A stretch of DNA of 64,000 nucleotides, taken from NCBI RefSeq assembly GCF_947499705.1, contig NZ_CANMPJ010000001.1:2205501-2269500 (forward strand), in the 5' to 3' direction. The translations under genes were made by a program, and so were the position numbers. The notes under the pieces were generated by a model, which had not been told where the DNA came from, ran no database searches, and saw nothing but the letters and a program-made list of their open reading frames with translations. The stretch comes from an uncultured Erythrobacter sp. (GTDB lineage: Bacteria > Pseudomonadota > Alphaproteobacteria > Sphingomonadales > Sphingomonadaceae). Positions 61,562 to 64,000 of this stretch are shown here, in pieces (positions within the stretch are counted from its first letter, which is position 1; every line of letters begins with the position of its first letter).

Positions 61562-62482
61562 ATGACCGACATTCTCATTTCCGAAGTTGGCCCGCGCGAT
61601 GGGCTGCAATCGATCGATCGGGTAATGCCGCTCGAAGCGAAGAAACGCTGGATCGCTGCCGAGGCGGCTGCGGGTGTGAAAGAGATCGAGGTCGGCAGCT
61701 TCGTTCCGCCCACACTGCTCCCGCAAATGGCCGATACGGCAGAGCTGGTTGCGTTTGCCAAGGGCATCGGCGGCCTCACAGTCGTCACTCTCGTGCCCAA
61801 TGCCAAAGGCGCGCAATTCGCGGCCGATGCCGGGGTCGATGGAATGAGCATCCCGTTCTCGATGAGCGAGACGCATTCGATCAAGAATGTGCGCAAGGAT
61901 CATCCTGCCATGATCGAAGAGATTAGAGCTGCCGCCGCTATCGCGAAAAATCACGGTATCCACTTCGCCGTGGGTCTCTCGACCGCTTTCGGCTGCACGA
62001 TGGAAGGCGCTGTCGCCGAGGATCAGGTCGTCCGCCTCGCCGAACAAGCCGCCGAAGCAGGCGCGATGGAGTTCAGCCTGTCCGATACGACCGGCTATGC
62101 CGACCCGGCTCAGGTCCGTCGCCTCACCCGCAAAGTGAAAGCCGCCGTCGGAAGCGACATGCTCACCACCCTGCACCTTCACAACACGCGCGGGCTTGGT
62201 CTGGCCAATGTGGTCGCGGGACTTGAGGAAGGCATCACCACCTTCGATGCGTCTCTGGGCGGATTGGGCGGTTGCCCGTTCGCACCGGGTGCTTCAGGCA
62301 ATCTGGTCACAGAAGACCTCGTGCTGATGCTCAATTCGATGGGCTACAAAACCGGGATCGACCTAGAGAAACTGCTCAAGGTGCGCTCAATCATCGAAGA
62401 GGCGCTGCCCGGCGAACCGCTCTATGGTTTTACGCCCGATGCAGGGCCAATGCTCGACTATGATCAGAGAGTCGCTGCATGA
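61562..62482 (+). CDS. HMG-CoA lyase-family enzyme
   Basis: 306 residues from ATG 61562, preceded by GGAGGGG. The frame is open further upstream but without a signal. TIM barrel of the HMGL-like family: ISEVGPRDGLQSIDRVM, PFSMSETHSIKNVRKDH, FSLSDTTGYADPAQV, TLHLHNTRGLGLANV and the HMG-CoA lyase signature GLGGCPFAPGASGNLVTEDL, which carries the catalytic Cys. It splits a 3-hydroxy-3-methyl-type acyl-CoA into acetyl-CoA (or homologue) and an oxo product. Next gene overlaps as ATGA and is a CoA-transferase. Confidence 0.93.
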   Translation: MTDILISEVGPRDGLQSIDRVMPLEAKKRWIAAEAAAGVKEIEVGSFVPPTLLPQMADTAELVAFAKGIGGLTVVTLVPNAKGAQFAADAGVDGMSIPFSMSETHSIKNVRKDHPAMIEEIRAAAAIAKNHGIHFAVGLSTAFGCTMEGAVAEDQVVRLAEQAAEAGAMEFSLSDTTGYADPAQVRRLTRKVKAAVGSDMLTTLHLHNTRGLGLANVVAGLEEGITTFDASLGGLGGCPFAPGASGNLVTEDLVLMLNSMGYKTGIDLEKLLKVRSIIEEALPGEPLYGFTPDAGPMLDYDQRVAA

Positions 62483-63660
62483 GCGCTCCCCAACCGCTAA
62501 AGGGCCTAACCGTCGTCGAATTCACCCACATGGTGATGGGGCCGACGGTCGGGCACATTCTGGCCGGATTGGGCGCGGAAATCGTGCGGGTCGAACCGAT
62601 TGGCGGGGATCGAACACGGCGCTTGCTAGGGTCTGGCTCGGGCTATTTCCCGATGTACAATCGCGGAAAGCAGTCGATCTGTCTCGACCTGAAAAGCGAA
62701 GACGGCATCGGCGTCGCAAAGGACCTCATCGCCAAGGCCGACATCCTCGTCGAGAACTTCCGCCCCGGCGCACTCGACCGCCTTGGGCTGGATTATGAAA
62801 GCTGCTCGGCGAATAATCCCGGCCTGATCTATTGCTCAGAGAAGGGTTTCCTGCCCGGCCCCTATGAAAAGCGGACCGCGCTCGATGAAGTCGCGCAGAT
62901 GATGGGCGGGCTTGCCTATATGACCGGCCCTCCTGGACAGCCGCTGCGCGCCGGGGCCAGCGTGATCGACGTCACCGGCGGCATGTTCGGCGTGATCGGC
63001 GTCCTCGCCGCGCTCGAAGAACGCCACCGTACCGGCAAAGGCCAGAAGGTCACTGCCAGTCTGTTTGAGACCACGATCTACCTCGTCGGTCAGCATATGG
63101 CGCAATACGCTGTCACTGGCACACCGGCCGCTCCGATGCCTGCGCGGGTATCGGCATGGGCGATTTACGACGTGTTCCAGACGAAGGACGAGCCGGTGTT
63201 CATCGGCGTCGTCACCGACGCCCTGTGGGAGAAGTTCTGCAAGCTGTTTGCTCTCGACGAGCTTTGGGCGGACGAGAGCCTGCGCGAGAACAACGCCCGC
63301 GTACTGGCACGCGAACAGATCATGCCGCAGATCCGCGAGCTGATCGCCGAATTCACCGCCGCAGAGGTTATCTCCAAGCTTGATGGCTCGGGGCTACCGT
63401 TCGCGCCCATCGGCAAGCCGCAGGACATGTTCGATGATCCGCATCTCAATCAAGGCGGGCTGGAAGATGTGACGCTCGACAATGGCACCGAAGTACGCCT
63501 GCCAACCATTCCGCTGGAGATGGACGGGAAGCGGATCGGATCGCCGCAACAACTGCCGACGCCGGGAGCCGATGCGCGAGGTGTGCTGTCATCGCTCGGA
63601 TATGATGACGAGAGGATCAACGCCTTGATCGAACAGGGCGCCGTGGGGGAAGAGATATGA
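62479..63660 (+). CDS. Class III CoA-transferase (CaiB/BaiF), copy 3
   Basis: 393 residues; start overlaps the lyase stop. LKGLTVVEFTHMVMGPTVGHILAGLGAEIVRVEPIGGDRTR, FRPGALDRLGLDYESC and the catalytic Asp in GASVIDVTGGMFGVIGVLAAL identify the family. It has an unusual CSEKGFLPGPYEKRTALDEVAQMMGGLAYMTGPPG stretch. Probably attaches CoA to the hydroxy-dicarboxylate made by the LeuCD-like hydratase, so that the lyase can cleave it. The following lipoprotein gene overlaps its stop. Confidence 0.93.
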   Translation: MSAPQPLKGLTVVEFTHMVMGPTVGHILAGLGAEIVRVEPIGGDRTRRLLGSGSGYFPMYNRGKQSICLDLKSEDGIGVAKDLIAKADILVENFRPGALDRLGLDYESCSANNPGLIYCSEKGFLPGPYEKRTALDEVAQMMGGLAYMTGPPGQPLRAGASVIDVTGGMFGVIGVLAALEERHRTGKGQKVTASLFETTIYLVGQHMAQYAVTGTPAAPMPARVSAWAIYDVFQTKDEPVFIGVVTDALWEKFCKLFALDELWADESLRENNARVLAREQIMPQIRELIAEFTAAEVISKLDGSGLPFAPIGKPQDMFDDPHLNQGGLEDVTLDNGTEVRLPTIPLEMDGKRIGSPQQLPTPGADARGVLSSLGYDDERINALIEQGAVGEEI

Positions 63661-64000
63661 GAATTATCGGGATTGTATTGGCCACGGCGCTGATCGCAGG
63701 ATGCGGCGGAGCGGCGACAACCGCTTCAACCGAAGACGAAGGTTCGTCGCAAACGGCCAATCGCGCCATGGAAGGCGTCGAGATCGAAGCGCGTCTTCCA
63801 ACCGATGTGCGCCGCGTCTCCATCGTGGTGCGCGATATGGAGAAGAGCCTCGAATTTTATCGCGATGCGCTCGGAATGGAGATCAACTATGACACGGTGG
63901 TCGAGCTTTCGGGTGTGAACCTGCCGGTTGGCGAACCCGGCTCCAAGGCGCGGCTGATTCTGCTGAATGGCAACGATCCTTACATGGGCTGGGTCGGACT
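63657..64000 (+). CDS. VOC-family lipoprotein (3' end outside window)
   Basis: The start ATGA overlaps the CoA-transferase stop. Signal peptide with lipobox (ALIAGC), then VRRVSIVVRDMEKSLEFYRDALGMEINYDTVVELSGVNLPVGEPGSKARLILLNGNDPYMGW, the first half of a VOC/glyoxalase module. The frame is open to the last base. A second exported VOC protein besides 46589-47659, so it supports extracytoplasmic handling of the compound. Function unknown. Confidence 0.82.
   Translation, partial: MRIIGIVLATALIAGCGGAATTASTEDEGSSQTANRAMEGVEIEARLPTDVRRVSIVVRDMEKSLEFYRDALGMEINYDTVVELSGVNLPVGEPGSKARLILLNGNDPYMGWVG

Overview
The window reads as one contiguous piece of a GC-rich alphaproteobacterial chromosome, most likely Sphingomonadales (Erythrobacter/Altererythrobacter-like). 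This rests on the long TonB-dependent receptors with the plug motif typical of that group, on Tat- and lipoprotein-exported catabolic enzymes, and on gene content; there is no rRNA marker to confirm it. No tRNA, rRNA, CRISPR array, insertion sequence or phage gene was seen. Coding density is very high, and many neighbouring genes overlap as ATGA, GTGA, TGATG or TAATG.

Region 1 (1-13.9 kb) is a carbohydrate-use locus. It holds an exported GMC oxidoreductase with a sugar isomerase lipoprotein, a GH5 glucanase, a LacI regulator, a GPH-type sugar symporter, an SMP-30 lactonase, a GH3 glucosidase, gluconokinase, a gluconate permease, a DUF5060-type glycosidase and a cupin lipoprotein. Two LacI-type palindromes (TGAYAACSTTGTCA) lie in front of the GH3/SMP-30 divergent promoter and the cupin operon. 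I infer glucoside hydrolysis plus an oxidative branch through lactone and gluconate.

Region 2 (14.1-20.2 kb) is a sensory and envelope block: an OmpR-type response regulator, a lipoprotein, a CHASE2 sensor histidine kinase, a LysM-FecR-domain protein and a mechanosensitive-channel-like membrane protein.

Region 3 (20.5-64 kb, running off the right edge) is the most interesting part: a catabolic island of about 43 genes in several converging and diverging operons. Eight copies of a palindrome, TTGTCCGGACAA or close variants, sit in five intergenic regions and can account for most of its promoters. A HutC-subfamily GntR/UTRA regulator (32592-33356) lies inside the island and is the obvious candidate reader. 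Uptake would be by two TonB receptors and an MFS carrier. Exported proteins (DUF1838, flavin amine oxidase, glyoxalase-fold proteins, a nitrilase-fold protein that has lost its catalytic Lys and Cys) suggest early steps outside the cytoplasm.

Inside the cell there are C-N bond hydrolases: an amidase, three PuuE/imidase-like deacetylase-fold enzymes, an isochorismatase-fold amidohydrolase and an alpha/beta hydrolase. Two CoA modules follow. One is CaiB x2 / acyl-CoA dehydrogenase / MaoC / CitE; the other is LeuC / LeuD / HMG-CoA lyase / CaiB. Two tandem MmgE/PrpD proteins, a PaaK-like ligase and an unusual crotonase complete the set. My inference is that an amide- or imide-containing compound is opened to branched or alkylated dicarboxylic acids, which are then activated with CoA and cleaved by lyases. 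The actual substrate cannot be read from sequence.
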